From Lachnospiraceae bacterium (GTDB taxonomy: Bacteria; Bacillota; Clostridia; Lachnospirales; Lachnospiraceae): a DNA stretch of 64,000 nucleotides. The stretch is from contig JAFVDW010000052.1 of assembly GCA_017478245.1 (NCBI GenBank), forward strand, positions 1 to 64,000. The letters are read 5' to 3'. The notes below the pieces were generated by a model, which was given only the letters and a program-made list of their open reading frames with translations, made no database searches and was not told where the DNA came from. Made by a program: the position numbers and the translations under genes. Shown one piece after another: positions 41,307 to 50,095 of this stretch; position 1 is the first letter of the stretch, and the number at the start of each line of letters is the position of its first letter.

Positions 41307-41587
41307 GCCATGCCATTCATAAGTTCGTGAAAGAGCATCACGAACTTATTTCATGAGGGGCTTCGCCCTATAACATAATCCCCCACATAGATTCTTAGAG
41401 AGCAAGCTCCCACGAATCTGTTAGGGGAATGAATGATGAGGAATGAGCCATGCCATTCATAAGTTCGTGAAAGAGCATCACGAACTTATTTCATGAGGGG
41501 CTTCGCCCTATAACATAATCCCCCACATAGATTCTTAGTGAGCAAGCTCCCACGAATCTATGTGGGGGATTATGTTGCATGGCTCAT
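41296..41587. repeat. tandem 140-bp structured (palindromic) repeat
   Basis: Two copies with a 140-bp period start at about 41296 and 41436; about 130 bases of each are nearly identical. Each has the hairpin AAGTTCGTG...CACGAACTT and a small AGGG-CTTCG-CCCT hairpin. The second copy also contains a 23-bp perfect inverted repeat (AACATAATCCCCCACATAG... with its complement) and is bounded by ATGAGCCATGC (41443) and GCATGGCTCAT (41577-41587), an 11-bp terminal inverted repeat. In the first copy the right arm has diverged. It looks like a miniature palindromic mobile or REP-like element. It also sits between convergent genes where a terminator is expected. Confidence 0.75.
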
Positions 41588-41594
41588 GCCTAAA

Positions 41595-42245
41595 TCAAAT
41601 GACATAGGCGTACATGAAGATGAAGTGGCAAATGCTTCCGCCCATGACAAAAAGATGGAAGATCTCGTGAGAGCCGAAGTTCTTGTGGCGGGAGTTGAAC
41701 AGGGGTAATTTCAGGGCATAGACAATACCGCCGATGGTGTAGATGATGCCACCGACAAGCAGCCACAAAAAAGCCGGCGTAGACAAGGTGCTATACAATC
41801 TTCCAAACACAAGTACACACACCCACCCCATCGCAATATACAGGATGGAAGAGAACCATTTCGGACAGGTAATCCAGCAAGCCTTGATCAACATGCCACA
41901 GATGGCAATGCCCCATACAAGAGTAAGCAGCTTGAAGCCTGCCGTGTCCCCTAGTACAATGAGGCATACCGGCGTATATGACCCTGCGATTAACACGAAT
42001 ATCATCATATGATCCAGCTTTTGGAATATCCGTAAAGCCCGCCCTGTCAGATTCACAGAGTGATAAGTGGTGCTCGCTCCATACAAGAGGATCATACTGC
42101 AAATAAAAATCGTCATCGCTACAAACTCCTGATGTCCCGCGCGCAATCCGGTCTTGATTAACAATGGAACAGCCGCATATACCGCCAACATCATACCAAT
42201 AAAATGTGTGATTGCACTTCCCGGTTCTCTAATCGTGATTTTCAT
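41595..42245 (-). CDS. hemolysin III family membrane protein (PAQR superfamily)
   Basis: A 216-residue, seven-helix membrane protein. The HlyIII/PAQR signatures are visible: the N-terminal GSAITHFIGMML, the conserved Ser and His in YGASTTYHS and LDHMMIF, and the C-terminal HEIFHLFVMGGSICHFIF with its zinc-binding histidines. Bacterial members have no firmly assigned role despite the hemolysin name; relatives are putative hydrolases acting on membrane lipids. It is transcribed from a promoter near 42400 that carries a long palindrome just downstream. Confidence 0.9.
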   Translation of the reverse strand: MKITIREPGSAITHFIGMMLAVYAAVPLLIKTGLRAGHQEFVAMTIFICSMILLYGASTTYHSVNLTGRALRIFQKLDHMMIFVLIAGSYTPVCLIVLGDTAGFKLLTLVWGIAICGMLIKACWITCPKWFSSILYIAMGWVCVLVFGRLYSTLSTPAFLWLLVGGIIYTIGGIVYALKLPLFNSRHKNFGSHEIFHLFVMGGSICHFIFMYAYVI

Positions 42246-42354
42246 AATACTGCCCTGCCTTTCTAATACAATAGCTTAAAATTAGTCTTTCTAAAAAAAC
42301 TAAAATAAATTCAAATGTGGAGTAAAAAACCTTTATGGAAAAATATTGGATGCA

Positions 42355-42379
42355 AGATGTAGTTTTGAAAACTACATCT
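42355..42379. promoter_or_regulatory. 25-bp perfect palindrome, probable operator of the hlyIII gene
   Basis: AGATGTAGTTTT (42355-42366), one central base, then AAAACTACATCT (42368-42379). The arms match over 12 of 12 positions. The site lies about 10-35 bases downstream of the -10 box of the minus-strand promoter, in a position where a bound repressor would block transcription. Confidence 0.55.
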
Positions 42380-42389
42380 AACTATATTG

Positions 42390-42418
42390 ATATTATTATA
42401 GAAACAAAACAAAGTCAA
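42390..42418 (-). promoter_or_regulatory. sigma-A-type promoter for the hemolysin III gene
   Basis: On the minus strand TTGACT (42418-42413) and TAATAT (42395-42390) are separated by 17 bases. Confidence 0.5.
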
Positions 42419-42452
42419 TAGATATATCAAAAATTAATAGTGATTTTTCTTG

Positions 42453-42719
42453 TTAATCCTCTTCAATCACCTGAATCTCCAGATAATCAAATTCAATATT
42501 TTCTATAAAATTATCCTGGGTGAAACGAACCTTGCTGTGCCGTTTAAATTCCGCAATGGTCTTTTCCAGCCAGATTGGTTTGCTTAAATCGAACTCATAG
42601 CAGATTTCATCCAACGCCCGAAAAATCTTGTGGGTGCGTGTGTCAATGCTACCGTCCTCAATGCAGGTGTCCTGCAACAAGTGATTGTCACGAAATGTCC
42701 TTGCCCATAAGCGAAACAT
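42453..42719 (-). CDS. conserved hypothetical protein
   Basis: An 88-residue acidic, soluble protein (FRLWARTFRDNHLLQDTCIE at the start, HKIFRALDEICYEFDLSKPI, ending FDYLEIQVIEED). It resembles small unannotated proteins of Lachnospiraceae; I know of no function. The start at 42719 is chosen because AGGAGG is 7 bases before it, whereas the ATG at 42725 is only one base from that site. It is monocistronic, between a divergent alarmone synthetase gene and the hlyIII promoter. Confidence 0.7.
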   Translation of the reverse strand: MFRLWARTFRDNHLLQDTCIEDGSIDTRTHKIFRALDEICYEFDLSKPIWLEKTIAEFKRHSKVRFTQDNFIENIEFDYLEIQVIEED

Positions 42720-42968
42720 AGTCATACCTCCTGTGTCTGTGACCTTTCACAATTATACGAAGCAAGGCAGAAAAATTCAAGTAGCCCATTCATATTTTTG
42801 TGATTTGCACATATACATATTTATTGTGATGGTTCTTGGCATTTGTAATAATATTTCTTAAGAAAGAGTAAAATATTTGTGAAAAATATACATTTTCGTG
42901 AATTAATATGGTATAATGGATTTGTACTGGAAATGCAACATGGATGTAATGACATCAAAGGAGTAAAA

Positions 42969-43616
42969 ATGGAATTTAAACCGGAACGTGATGAAGGTAT
43001 AGATAGTTGGAAGGAAGTGACGCTGGTATATAATGCAGCGCTTCGTCAGGTGGAAACCAAAATGGAAATCCTCAATGACGAATTCCAGCATGTTCATCAG
43101 TATAACCCAATCGAACACATAAAGGCGCGTATCAAAACCCCTGAGAGTATTGTCAAGAAGTTGAAGAGAAATGGATACGAATCTACCATTGACAATATGG
43201 TAAAGTATGTCAATGACATAGCGGGCATTCGAGTGATTTGTTCTTTTACTTCTGATATTTATCGAATTGCAGATATGATCAGCGATCAGAAGGATATCAG
43301 GGTGATTGCTGTGAAGGATTATATCACATATCCCAAGAGCAGTGGGTACAAGAGCTATCACATGATTGTGACGGTGCCGGTGTATCTGTCAGACCGGATT
43401 GTGGACACGAAAGTGGAGATACAGATCAGAACGGTTGCAATGGATTTTTGGGCGAGTCTGGAGCATAAGATTCATTACAAATTCGAGGGAGCGGCGCCGG
43501 AGCATATTCGCAATGAATTGGTGGAATGTGCCAAGCTGGTTTCTGATCTGGATGCCAGAATGCTGTCATTGAATGAGGAGATTTTGACAATCAGTCATGC
43601 GAATGAGAATACATAA
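42969..43616 (+). CDS. small alarmone synthetase (RelA/SpoT-type GTP pyrophosphokinase)
   Basis: A 215-residue single-domain (p)ppGpp synthetase. The RelA/SpoT synthetase motifs are present: IKTPESIVKKLKRNGYE, DIAGIRVICSF, YPKSSGYKSYHMIV and VEIQIRTVAMDFWASLEHKI. No hydrolase, TGS or ACT domain is present, so it is of the RelQ/RelP class that makes alarmones by itself, usually in envelope or antibiotic stress. The start at 42969 has AAGGAG 6 bases ahead; codons upstream of it lack a ribosome site. It is followed by a terminator at 43669. Confidence 0.9.
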   Translation: MEFKPERDEGIDSWKEVTLVYNAALRQVETKMEILNDEFQHVHQYNPIEHIKARIKTPESIVKKLKRNGYESTIDNMVKYVNDIAGIRVICSFTSDIYRIADMISDQKDIRVIAVKDYITYPKSSGYKSYHMIVTVPVYLSDRIVDTKVEIQIRTVAMDFWASLEHKIHYKFEGAAPEHIRNELVECAKLVSDLDARMLSLNEEILTISHANENT

Positions 43617-43668
43617 ATTAAGAATAGATAAGTGAATGCGATTCGTGATTGTGATTTTTAGAGGATAC

Positions 43669-43700
43669 AAGGCAATGGTTTTTCGGAACTGTTGCCTTTT
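43669..43700 (+). terminator. rho-independent terminator after the alarmone synthetase
   Basis: AAGGCAA 43669-43675 pairs with TTGCCTT 43692-43698, with further pairs inside and TTTT at the end. Confidence 0.7.
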
Positions 43701-43956
43701 CGCTTTCTTAATTCTTGATATTTCTCATAAAATGAGGAGTGCCCAGGCACCTTACGGCACCCGGGCTATTATGAAAAAAATTCTAAATTGCTCTGCTATG
43801 TTCGTCGTGTTCCTTTGACGTTGAATTCATTATAGCAATCAATTATGAATAAAATATGAACATGGTGTAAAGGATTGGTTAAATATAACGAAAGAGGAAA
43901 AATACGGAAACGGGTAATGTACAAAATGCACAAAAAATAAAGTGGGATTTTACTCG

Positions 43957-43985
43957 TTGTCAGAAAGCAAAAAAAATGGTAAAAT
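43957..43985 (+). promoter_or_regulatory. sigma-A-type promoter for the coiled-coil membrane protein
   Basis: TTGTCA at 43957-43962 and TAAAAT at 43980-43985 with 17 bases between. Confidence 0.55.
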
Positions 43986-44049
43986 AAAAAGGACACGAGT
44001 TTGCCACAGCACAGATAAGTGGCGGGAGTAAGTTTCGGAGGAAGATCAA

Positions 44050-44913
44050 ATGGATACGTTTATGGACAAGCTGGCACAGAAGCTGACAGCACAGGAAATG
44101 ATCAATGCAAATACAGCAGCGGAGACGGAGGAGATGAATCGTCTGAGAGAAGAGGTCGCTGAATATAAGGAATGTCTGGAGAAATTGCAGCAGTTATTGG
44201 AGAGCGGCGCAGACAGATTAGAGTCCGGTGCTGCAAGATTTGAAGCCGGTGCCGGTAAGCTGGAAAATGCGCAGATAGATAATAGCGGTATTGAGCGTCT
44301 GGTAGAGGAGAGTCTGTACAAGATTCGCGAGGCGCAGGTGGATAACAGCAGCATTGAGCGTCTGGTGGAAGAGAGCATCAGCAGATTAGAGCAGAGCGGC
44401 AATGAAATTGAGCGTATTTCGGATGTGACTATGGCAAAACTGAGTCAGATAAGACAAAGTGATGAAATGCTTGATCAGATTCGTGCTATTGAGAGCAAGG
44501 TGGCTGCGCTGACAACTTTGCAGGATGAAAATCTTGCAGATCTGGGTTCCATTCTTGAGAAGAAGATTATGCAGGTTCCGTATATGGTAGAGGAGCGTAT
44601 GGCTCAGACCCCGGATGGTCTGTCAACCACACTGGATGCCAAGTTTGAAGAGAGAGCAGCTTCAACCAAGGAAATGATAGATGCCAAGGCACTGGAGATG
44701 AGTGAAGGATTCCACAGAGAATGCGTGAAGGTGTATCGTAATGTGCAGGCTGTTGTAGTTGAGGAGAATGCGAAGCAGCAGGAGCAGGTTGAGGATACCA
44801 TGAGCAGACAGAGAGACAGCTTGAAGAAGGTGTTCTATGTGTCTGCGGCAGCGGCAGTTATTTCAGGCTTGTCACTGGTGTTTCAGGTTCTTTCCTATTT
44901 ACATGTTTTCTGA
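44050..44913 (+). CDS. coiled-coil, C-terminally anchored membrane protein
   Basis: A 287-residue protein with almost continuous heptads up to about residue 255. One transmembrane helix near the C-terminus (FYVSAAAAVISGLSLVFQVLSY) gives a tail-anchored layout with a cytoplasmic N-terminus. An internal duplication of about 21 residues is visible around residues 77-115 (SGIERLVEESLYKIREAQV, then SSIERLVEESISRLEQ). I do not recognise the family. It could be a membrane-tethered scaffold. The ribosome site is GGAGGAAG. A flavin reductase gene follows after 13 bases and may be co-transcribed. Confidence 0.7.
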   Translation: MDTFMDKLAQKLTAQEMINANTAAETEEMNRLREEVAEYKECLEKLQQLLESGADRLESGAARFEAGAGKLENAQIDNSGIERLVEESLYKIREAQVDNSSIERLVEESISRLEQSGNEIERISDVTMAKLSQIRQSDEMLDQIRAIESKVAALTTLQDENLADLGSILEKKIMQVPYMVEERMAQTPDGLSTTLDAKFEERAASTKEMIDAKALEMSEGFHRECVKVYRNVQAVVVEENAKQQEQVEDTMSRQRDSLKKVFYVSAAAAVISGLSLVFQVLSYLHVF

Positions 44914-44926
44914 TGTCAGGTGAGTT

Positions 44927-45510
44927 ATGGCGAAAGAGCTTTGGAAGCCGGGTAACATGCTATACCCACTGCCGGTAGTCATGGTGAGCATGACGGATGC
45001 AAACGGCAGGCACAATATTATAACAATAGGATGGGCGGGGACAGTTTGCACCAATCCGCCCATGGTTTCCATATCGGTGCGTCCCGAACGGTATTCTTAT
45101 TCTATATTGAAGGAGACAAGAGAGTTTGTGATTAATCTTACCACCAAAGAACTTGTTTATGCCACTGATTATTGCGGGGTGAAGAGTGGACGTGATGTGG
45201 ATAAGTTTCACGAGCTGCAGCTTGTACCGATGACAGCGGAAAAAGTGAATGCCCCATTGATCGCAGAGAGTCCGGTGAATATTGAATGCAAAGTAAGGGA
45301 TATTATTCCCCTTGGTTCTCATGATTTATTCTGGCGGACGTGGTGGCGGTGCACGCGGATGAGAAATATATGGATGAAAAGCATAAATTTCATTTAGAGT
45401 GGGCGCAGCCCATTGTGTATTCCCATGGTTCGTATCTTTTGTGCGGAGAGGAATTGGGAACCTTCGGTTACAGTGTGCGTAAGAAGAATAATGGTAAGAG
45501 AAAAAAGTGA
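44927..45510 (+). pseudogene. flavin reductase family protein, frameshifted
   Basis: FMN-binding split-barrel protein of the flavin reductase-like family: LYPLPVVMVSMTDANGRHN, ITIGWAGTVCTNPPMVSISV and REFVINLTTKELVYATDYCG are its FMN-site blocks. After residue 133 (SHDLF) the frame turns to nonsense and stops at 45397. The +1 frame from about 45330 continues with the expected ending (LADVVAVHADEKYMDEKHKF, HLEWAQPIVYSHGSYLLCGE) to TGA 45508-45510. One base appears to be missing in the run TTATTCTGG. The intact protein would have about 194 residues. Confidence 0.75.
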
Positions 45511-45514
45511 GAAG

Positions 45515-45556
45515 GTGGCATCAGACATACGGTTTGGTGCCATTTTGTATTTTTTT
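45515..45556 (+). terminator. rho-independent terminator
   Basis: GTGGCATCA 45515-45523 pairs with TGGTGCCAT 45535-45543 through two G-T pairs, followed by TTTGTATTTTTTT. Confidence 0.7.
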
Positions 45557-45588
45557 AAAAAATGAGGGAATAATTCAAATATCCAAGC

Positions 45589-45617
45589 TTTACAAGGCGT
45601 AGGAATGCTGTTAGAAT
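45589..45617 (+). promoter_or_regulatory. sigma-A-type promoter for the M23 peptidase gene
   Basis: TTTACA at 45589-45594 and TAGAAT at 45612-45617, 17 bases apart. Confidence 0.55.
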
Positions 45618-45638
45618 AGTTTTGTTGCAAAATTTTAG

Positions 45639-47231
45639 ATGAGAATCAGACACATGAAAAAAATGATAAGCTATAAAAAATTAAAATTTACATATATTAA
45701 GTATACGATTGCGGCGTTGTTTGGCTGTCTCTTGTGTGTAAGAGGATTTGTACCGTTTGAAAAAACGGGTGACAATCTGTTCCATGTATCGGTCAATGGG
45801 ACGGAGGTTGGCAGCGTTGGTACAAAGGAACGGGCAGAGGAGCTTCTGTTGGAAGCGCGAAAGAATATTGCGCTGGAGAGCGAGGATATTACTTTCATAG
45901 AAATGGATATGACCATGGAGGGAGAAGAGGTGCTGTGGGGCAGAGTGGATGAGGAAGAAGCTGTGCTGGAGCAGATGGAAAGCGTGCTCAGGGGGAGCAT
46001 CCGTGAATCAATGCAGCGCTCTTATACTGTGAAGATTAATGAATATATGGTGAATCTGTTAGGAATAGATGAGGTCAGAGGACTTTTACAGGCTGCCATT
46101 GACAAGTACGACAGTGAGGGAGATTTTACGGTGGAACTGATTCAGGACGGAGCCAGAGAGCTCAACGTTTTGAAGGCAGCCGTTGTGGAAGTTGCCGAAG
46201 AGGAGTCAGAACAGACGGAGCTGGCGGTGAATTGTTCAGCAGGCATCCAGACCTTTTTCTCGGATTTGGGACAGCAGGAGCCGGATGCTGACGAGATGGA
46301 GTTTGATGACTACAAGCTGGGACTTATGAGGATGGATTTTGCTGAAAAGGTAGAGATTGTTGAGTCCTATCTGCCTGAAAGTCAGTTAATTCCATTGCAG
46401 GCGGCGATAGACCAGGTCATCAAGGAGCAGGAGACACCCAGTGAATATGCGGTTGTCTCAGGAGATACGCTTTCGGAGATATCGCTCAAGGTCAATATTC
46501 CGATGGACAGAATTATTGAGATGAACGATGCACTGGACAATGAAAATACGCCCATCCGTGTGGGACAGAAATTGATTGTCACTGTGCCGGAGCCGGAATT
46601 GTCTGTGACACGCGAAGAACAGATTTATGTGGAAGAGATTTACGATGCAGAGGTAATCTATAAGGATAATGATTCCTGGTATACTTATGAGACGCAGGTG
46701 TTGCAGCAGCCATCTGCGGGATTCCGCAAGATTATTGCAGATGTCAGTTATTTGAATGACAAGGAAGTGGGCAGAGAGATTTTGAAGGAAGAGGTTGTGA
46801 TGGAAGCCGTGCCGATGATCGTGGAGAGAGGTACGAAGATTCCACCTACTTATATCAAGCCTATTTCCGGCGGACGTCTGTCTTCCGGGTTCGGAAGAAG
46901 AAAGGCACCGAAGAGGGGCGCCAGTTCCTACCATAAGGGCGTGGATTGGGCGACTCCTACAGGAACGGCTGTCTATGCTTCCTGTGGCGGCGTGGTGGAA
47001 AAGGCCGGTTGGGGAAGCGGTTATGGATATGTAATTTATATTAATCATGAGGATGGCAGACAGACCCGGTACGGTCACTTGAGTAAGGTGCTGGTGAAAG
47101 CAGGGCAGTCCGTAAAGCAGGGAGATAAAATCGCGCTGAGCGGCAGTACCGGTGTCAGCACGGGACCGCATTTGCATTTTGAAATTTTGATTGGCGGCAA
47201 GCAGGTGAATCCCTTGAATTATCTGGAGTAA
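45639..47231 (+). CDS. LysM-G5-M23 peptidoglycan endopeptidase
   Basis: A 530-residue exported protein. A signal anchor lies at about residues 22-40. An N-terminal region of about 220 residues is followed by a LysM domain (about 268-317, YAVVSGDTLSEISLKVNIP), a G5-like domain (about 325-405) and an M23/LytM peptidase domain. The peptidase metal site is in YHKGVDWATP and GPHLHFEI, with GHLSKVLV between. Such enzymes cleave peptide cross-links of peptidoglycan and LysM binds the glycan. The start is uncertain: neither ATG 45639 nor ATG 45654 has a clear ribosome site. The promoter at 45589 supports the earlier one. Confidence 0.9.
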   Translation: MRIRHMKKMISYKKLKFTYIKYTIAALFGCLLCVRGFVPFEKTGDNLFHVSVNGTEVGSVGTKERAEELLLEARKNIALESEDITFIEMDMTMEGEEVLWGRVDEEEAVLEQMESVLRGSIRESMQRSYTVKINEYMVNLLGIDEVRGLLQAAIDKYDSEGDFTVELIQDGARELNVLKAAVVEVAEEESEQTELAVNCSAGIQTFFSDLGQQEPDADEMEFDDYKLGLMRMDFAEKVEIVESYLPESQLIPLQAAIDQVIKEQETPSEYAVVSGDTLSEISLKVNIPMDRIIEMNDALDNENTPIRVGQKLIVTVPEPELSVTREEQIYVEEIYDAEVIYKDNDSWYTYETQVLQQPSAGFRKIIADVSYLNDKEVGREILKEEVVMEAVPMIVERGTKIPPTYIKPISGGRLSSGFGRRKAPKRGASSYHKGVDWATPTGTAVYASCGGVVEKAGWGSGYGYVIYINHEDGRQTRYGHLSKVLVKAGQSVKQGDKIALSGSTGVSTGPHLHFEILIGGKQVNPLNYLE

Positions 47232-47253
47232 AGAACACAGAACGTGTATTCGG

Positions 47254-47282
47254 TTTACAAATTCTGTAAAATATGGTATAAA
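47254..47282 (+). promoter_or_regulatory. sigma-A-type promoter for murA
   Basis: TTTACA at 47254-47259 and TATAAA at 47277-47282 with 17 bases between. Confidence 0.6.
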
Positions 47283-47338
47283 TGAGGGATAAGAACGTAT
47301 AAAGGAAAAGTTTGTGCATCCCAAAGAGGTAAGAATCA

Positions 47339-48631
47339 ATGGAACAATACGCAATAAAGGGCGGTAATCCATTAGTAGGAGAAGTGGAGATAGGAGGTGC
47401 TAAGAATGCAGCGCTTCCTATTCTTGCGGCTTCCGTAATGACGGATGATACCGTATATATAGAAAATATGCCTGATGTACGCGATACTAACGTGCTGTTG
47501 TCTGCTATGAGCAACATTGGTGTTATGGTGAAGCGTGAGGGGCGTCACAGTGTGATTATCAATGCGTCTCAGATCAGCAATCTGGTGGTGGAGGATGAGC
47601 ATATCAAGAAGATTCGTGCATCCTACTACTTGATCGGAGCACTGCTTGGCAAATATAAGCATGCGGAGGTGGCGCTTCCCGGTGGCTGTGATATCGGATG
47701 TCGTGCCATAGATCAGCATATAAAGGGATTCCGTGCCTTGGGGGCAGAGGTAGTCATAGAGCATGGGTTGATTAAGACCAATGCAGAGCATCTGAAGGGT
47801 AACCATATCTATATGGATGTGGTCAGTGTCGGTGCAACGATTAATGTGATGATGGCGGCAGTTCTCGCAGAGGGTGCCACTATTATAGAGAATGCAGCCA
47901 AGGAGCCGCATGTAGTAGATCTTGCGAACTTTTTAAATAGTATGGGTGCCAATATCAAGGGAGCCGGTACGGATGTAATCCGTATTAAGGGCGTGTCCAA
48001 ACTTCATGGCTCGGAGTATGCGATCATTCCCGATCAGATTGAGGCTGGTACGTTTATGTTTGCTGCGGCGGTTACTAAGGGTGATGTGACAGTCAAAAAT
48101 GTGATTCCGAAGCATCTGGAGTCTATTACAGCGAAGCTTTTAGAGATTGGATGTGAAGTGGAGGAGGCTGATGACTGTGTTCGCGTGGTGGCATCCAAGC
48201 CGCTGATACACACCCATGTGAAGACTTTACCTTATCCCGGATTCCCTACAGATATGCAGCCGCAGATAACGGTGGCTTTGGCGTTGTCAAAGGGAACCAG
48301 TATTGTGACGGAAAGTATTTTTGAGAACCGTTTTAAATATGTGGACGAGCTCACTCGTATGGGAGCGAACATCAAAGTGGAGGGCAACACCGCAATCATT
48401 GATGGTATTGAGAGGTATACAGGTGCAAGCATTTCCGCTCCGGATTTGAGAGCAGGTGCCGCACTGGTAATGGCTGCTTTGGCAGCAGAAGGCTTCACCA
48501 CCGTAGATGATATTCGGTATATTGAGCGAGGTTATGAGGATTTCCATTTGAAATTACAGAATTTGGGCGCTCAAATCGAGTTGGTGGATACAGAGCGGGA
48601 GCTTCAGAAATTTAAACTTAAGACAGGCTGA
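47339..48631 (+). CDS. murA: UDP-N-acetylglucosamine 1-carboxyvinyltransferase
   Basis: First committed enzyme of peptidoglycan synthesis, transferring enolpyruvate from PEP to UDP-GlcNAc. The 430-residue protein has the substrate Lys in GGAKNAALPILA (Lys22) and the catalytic, fosfomycin-sensitive Cys117 in LPGGCDIG. The fold repeat is visible in the second half (YPGFPTDMQPQITVALALSK). Clostridia often carry two murA copies; this may be the second (MurA2/MurZ), but that cannot be decided here. It has its own promoter and an AAAGAGG ribosome site. Confidence 0.95.
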   Translation: MEQYAIKGGNPLVGEVEIGGAKNAALPILAASVMTDDTVYIENMPDVRDTNVLLSAMSNIGVMVKREGRHSVIINASQISNLVVEDEHIKKIRASYYLIGALLGKYKHAEVALPGGCDIGCRAIDQHIKGFRALGAEVVIEHGLIKTNAEHLKGNHIYMDVVSVGATINVMMAAVLAEGATIIENAAKEPHVVDLANFLNSMGANIKGAGTDVIRIKGVSKLHGSEYAIIPDQIEAGTFMFAAAVTKGDVTVKNVIPKHLESITAKLLEIGCEVEEADDCVRVVASKPLIHTHVKTLPYPGFPTDMQPQITVALALSKGTSIVTESIFENRFKYVDELTRMGANIKVEGNTAIIDGIERYTGASISAPDLRAGAALVMAALAAEGFTTVDDIRYIERGYEDFHLKLQNLGAQIELVDTERELQKFKLKTG

Positions 48632-48641
48632 TAGATTTCTG

Positions 48642-48670
48642 TTGACAAACGATACTATTCATAGTATGGT
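48642..48670 (+). promoter_or_regulatory. sigma-A-type promoter of the metK riboswitch leader
   Basis: TTGACA at 48642-48647 and TATGGT at 48665-48670, 17 bases apart. The predicted transcript starts about 20 bases before the riboswitch. Confidence 0.7.
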
Positions 48671-48696
48671 GGAAGTTAGGAAAATTAAATAGTGTT

Positions 48697-48799
48697 CTCT
48701 TATTCAGAGCTGGTGGAGATACATAGGATCGATGAAGCCACGGCAACCCCTTTTAAGGAAGGTGCCTCCCTGAGCGAGTGTTATGTCGAACAATAAGAG
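48697..48799 (+). ncRNA. SAM-I (S-box) riboswitch upstream of metK
   Basis: P1 is formed by CTCTTATT 48697-48704 and AATAAGAG 48792-48799. Between them the conserved S-box features are seen: CAGAG-CTGGTGGAGA, then GATCGATGAAGCCACGGCAACC (kink-turn and pseudoknot region), AAGGTGCC and a GAGC segment. It lies 85 bases upstream of the SAM synthetase gene, the classic target. High SAM should shut off metK. Confidence 0.93.
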
Positions 48800-48822
48800 G
48801 ATTTGAGTATCGTATGATTGAG

Positions 48823-48848
48823 GGTCCGCTTTAGATAGGCGGACCTTT
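48823..48848 (+). terminator. expression-platform hairpin of the SAM riboswitch
   Basis: GGTCCGC 48823-48829 pairs with GCGGACC 48839-48845, followed by only TTTG. It probably acts as the terminator of the riboswitch, although the short U-run would allow another mechanism. Confidence 0.55.
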
Positions 48849-48883
48849 GTAGTTGGTTTGCAGTTACATCAAAGGAGGAAATC

Positions 48884-50077
48884 ATGGAAAAACACTTATT
48901 TACTTCAGAATCAGTTACCGAAGGTCATCCTGACAAAATATGTGACGCTGTCTCTGACGCGATTTTGGACGCATTGATGGAACAGGATCCGTTCAGCCGC
49001 GTGGCATGTGAGACTTGTACCAATACCGGATTTGTGTTGGTTATGGGTGAGGTGACAACTAAGGCAAATATTGATATCCCGGCTATCGTGCGCAAGACGG
49101 TGACAGATATCGGCTATGATGCTTCTGAGAAGGGATTTGACGGTAATACCTGTGCGGTTATGGTGTCCCTGGACAAGCAGTCTGCGGATATTGCAATGGG
49201 CGTGGATTGTGCATTGGAGGCACGAGATGGCGAAGCAGGAATGAGCGATGAGGAGATTGAGGCGATCGGTGCCGGAGATCAGGGTATGATGTTCGGTTAT
49301 GCTACCAATGAGACAGAAGAGTTGATGCCCTATCCAATCGCATTGGCGCATAAATTGACAAGAAAGCTTACGGAAGTGCGTAAAAACGGCACTTTGAGCT
49401 ATCTTAGACCCGATGGTAAGAGCCAGGTGTCCGTAGAGTATGATGAGAATGGTAAGCCGTTCCGTTTGGAGGCAGTGGTTCTTTCCACCCAGCACGACGA
49501 AGCAGTGACCCAGGAACAGATTCATGAGGATATCAGGAAATATGTGTTTGATGAGGTACTTCCCGCGGATATGATTGATGAGCATACAAAGTTTTTCATC
49601 AATCCTACCGGACGGTTTGTAATCGGTGGACCCAATGGGGACAGCGGTCTCACCGGACGTAAGATTATTGTGGACACTTACGGTGGCTATGCTCGTCATG
49701 GAGGCGGAGCATTTTCCGGCAAAGACTGCACCAAGGTAGACAGAAGTGCAGCCTATGCAGCGCGCTATGTGGCAAAAAATATTGTGGCAGCGGGCATTGC
49801 AGAGAAGTGTGAGATTCAGCTTTCCTATGCGATTGGCGTTGCGCAGCCTACCTCCATCATGGTAGATACTTTTGGAACCGGTAAGCTTTCTGATGAAAAA
49901 CTGGTGGAGATCATTCGTGAGAATTTTGATCTGAGACCGGCAGGAATTATCAAGATGCTGAATCTTCGTCGTCCAATTTACGGAAAGACTGCTGCGTATG
50001 GTCATTTTGGACGCACGGATGTGGAGCTTCCTTGGGAGCAGACCGATAAGGTGGAGCTTTTAAAGAGCTATTTATAA
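48884..50077 (+). CDS. metK: S-adenosylmethionine synthetase
   Basis: Makes SAM from methionine and ATP. The 397-residue protein has the family opening [20 protein letters not shown] with the catalytic His, the [12 protein letters not shown] motif and the phosphate loop [16 protein letters not shown]. The active-site loop is present and the length is normal. Translation starts from a strong AAAGGAGG. It is controlled by the S-box riboswitch upstream. dnaE follows after 18 bases, probably by readthrough from the same promoter. Confidence 0.97.
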   Translation: MEKHLFTSESVTEGHPDKICDAVSDAILDALMEQDPFSRVACETCTNTGFVLVMGEVTTKANIDIPAIVRKTVTDIGYDASEKGFDGNTCAVMVSLDKQSADIAMGVDCALEARDGEAGMSDEEIEAIGAGDQGMMFGYATNETEELMPYPIALAHKLTRKLTEVRKNGTLSYLRPDGKSQVSVEYDENGKPFRLEAVVLSTQHDEAVTQEQIHEDIRKYVFDEVLPADMIDEHTKFFINPTGRFVIGGPNGDSGLTGRKIIVDTYGGYARHGGGAFSGKDCTKVDRSAAYAARYVAKNIVAAGIAEKCEIQLSYAIGVAQPTSIMVDTFGTGKLSDEKLVEIIRENFDLRPAGIIKMLNLRRPIYGKTAAYGHFGRTDVELPWEQTDKVELLKSYL

Positions 50078-50095
50078 TCGAAAGCGAGTGAAAGC

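Larger units (their letters stand above)
43617..44049. other. intergenic region with terminator, GC-rich hairpin and promoter
   Basis: No gene is visible. It holds the terminator at 43669-43700 and a GC-rich hairpin (GCCC...GGGC) near 43741-43770. The last 100 bases carry a sigma-A-type promoter. Confidence 0.5.

Noticed and set aside
41296..41587. CRISPR array
   Set aside because: Only two repeat units of 140 bases with no spacers; each unit is a set of hairpins.
43636..43818. 60-residue ORF after the alarmone synthetase
   Set aside because: It runs through a terminator hairpin, has no ribosome site and no protein-like character.
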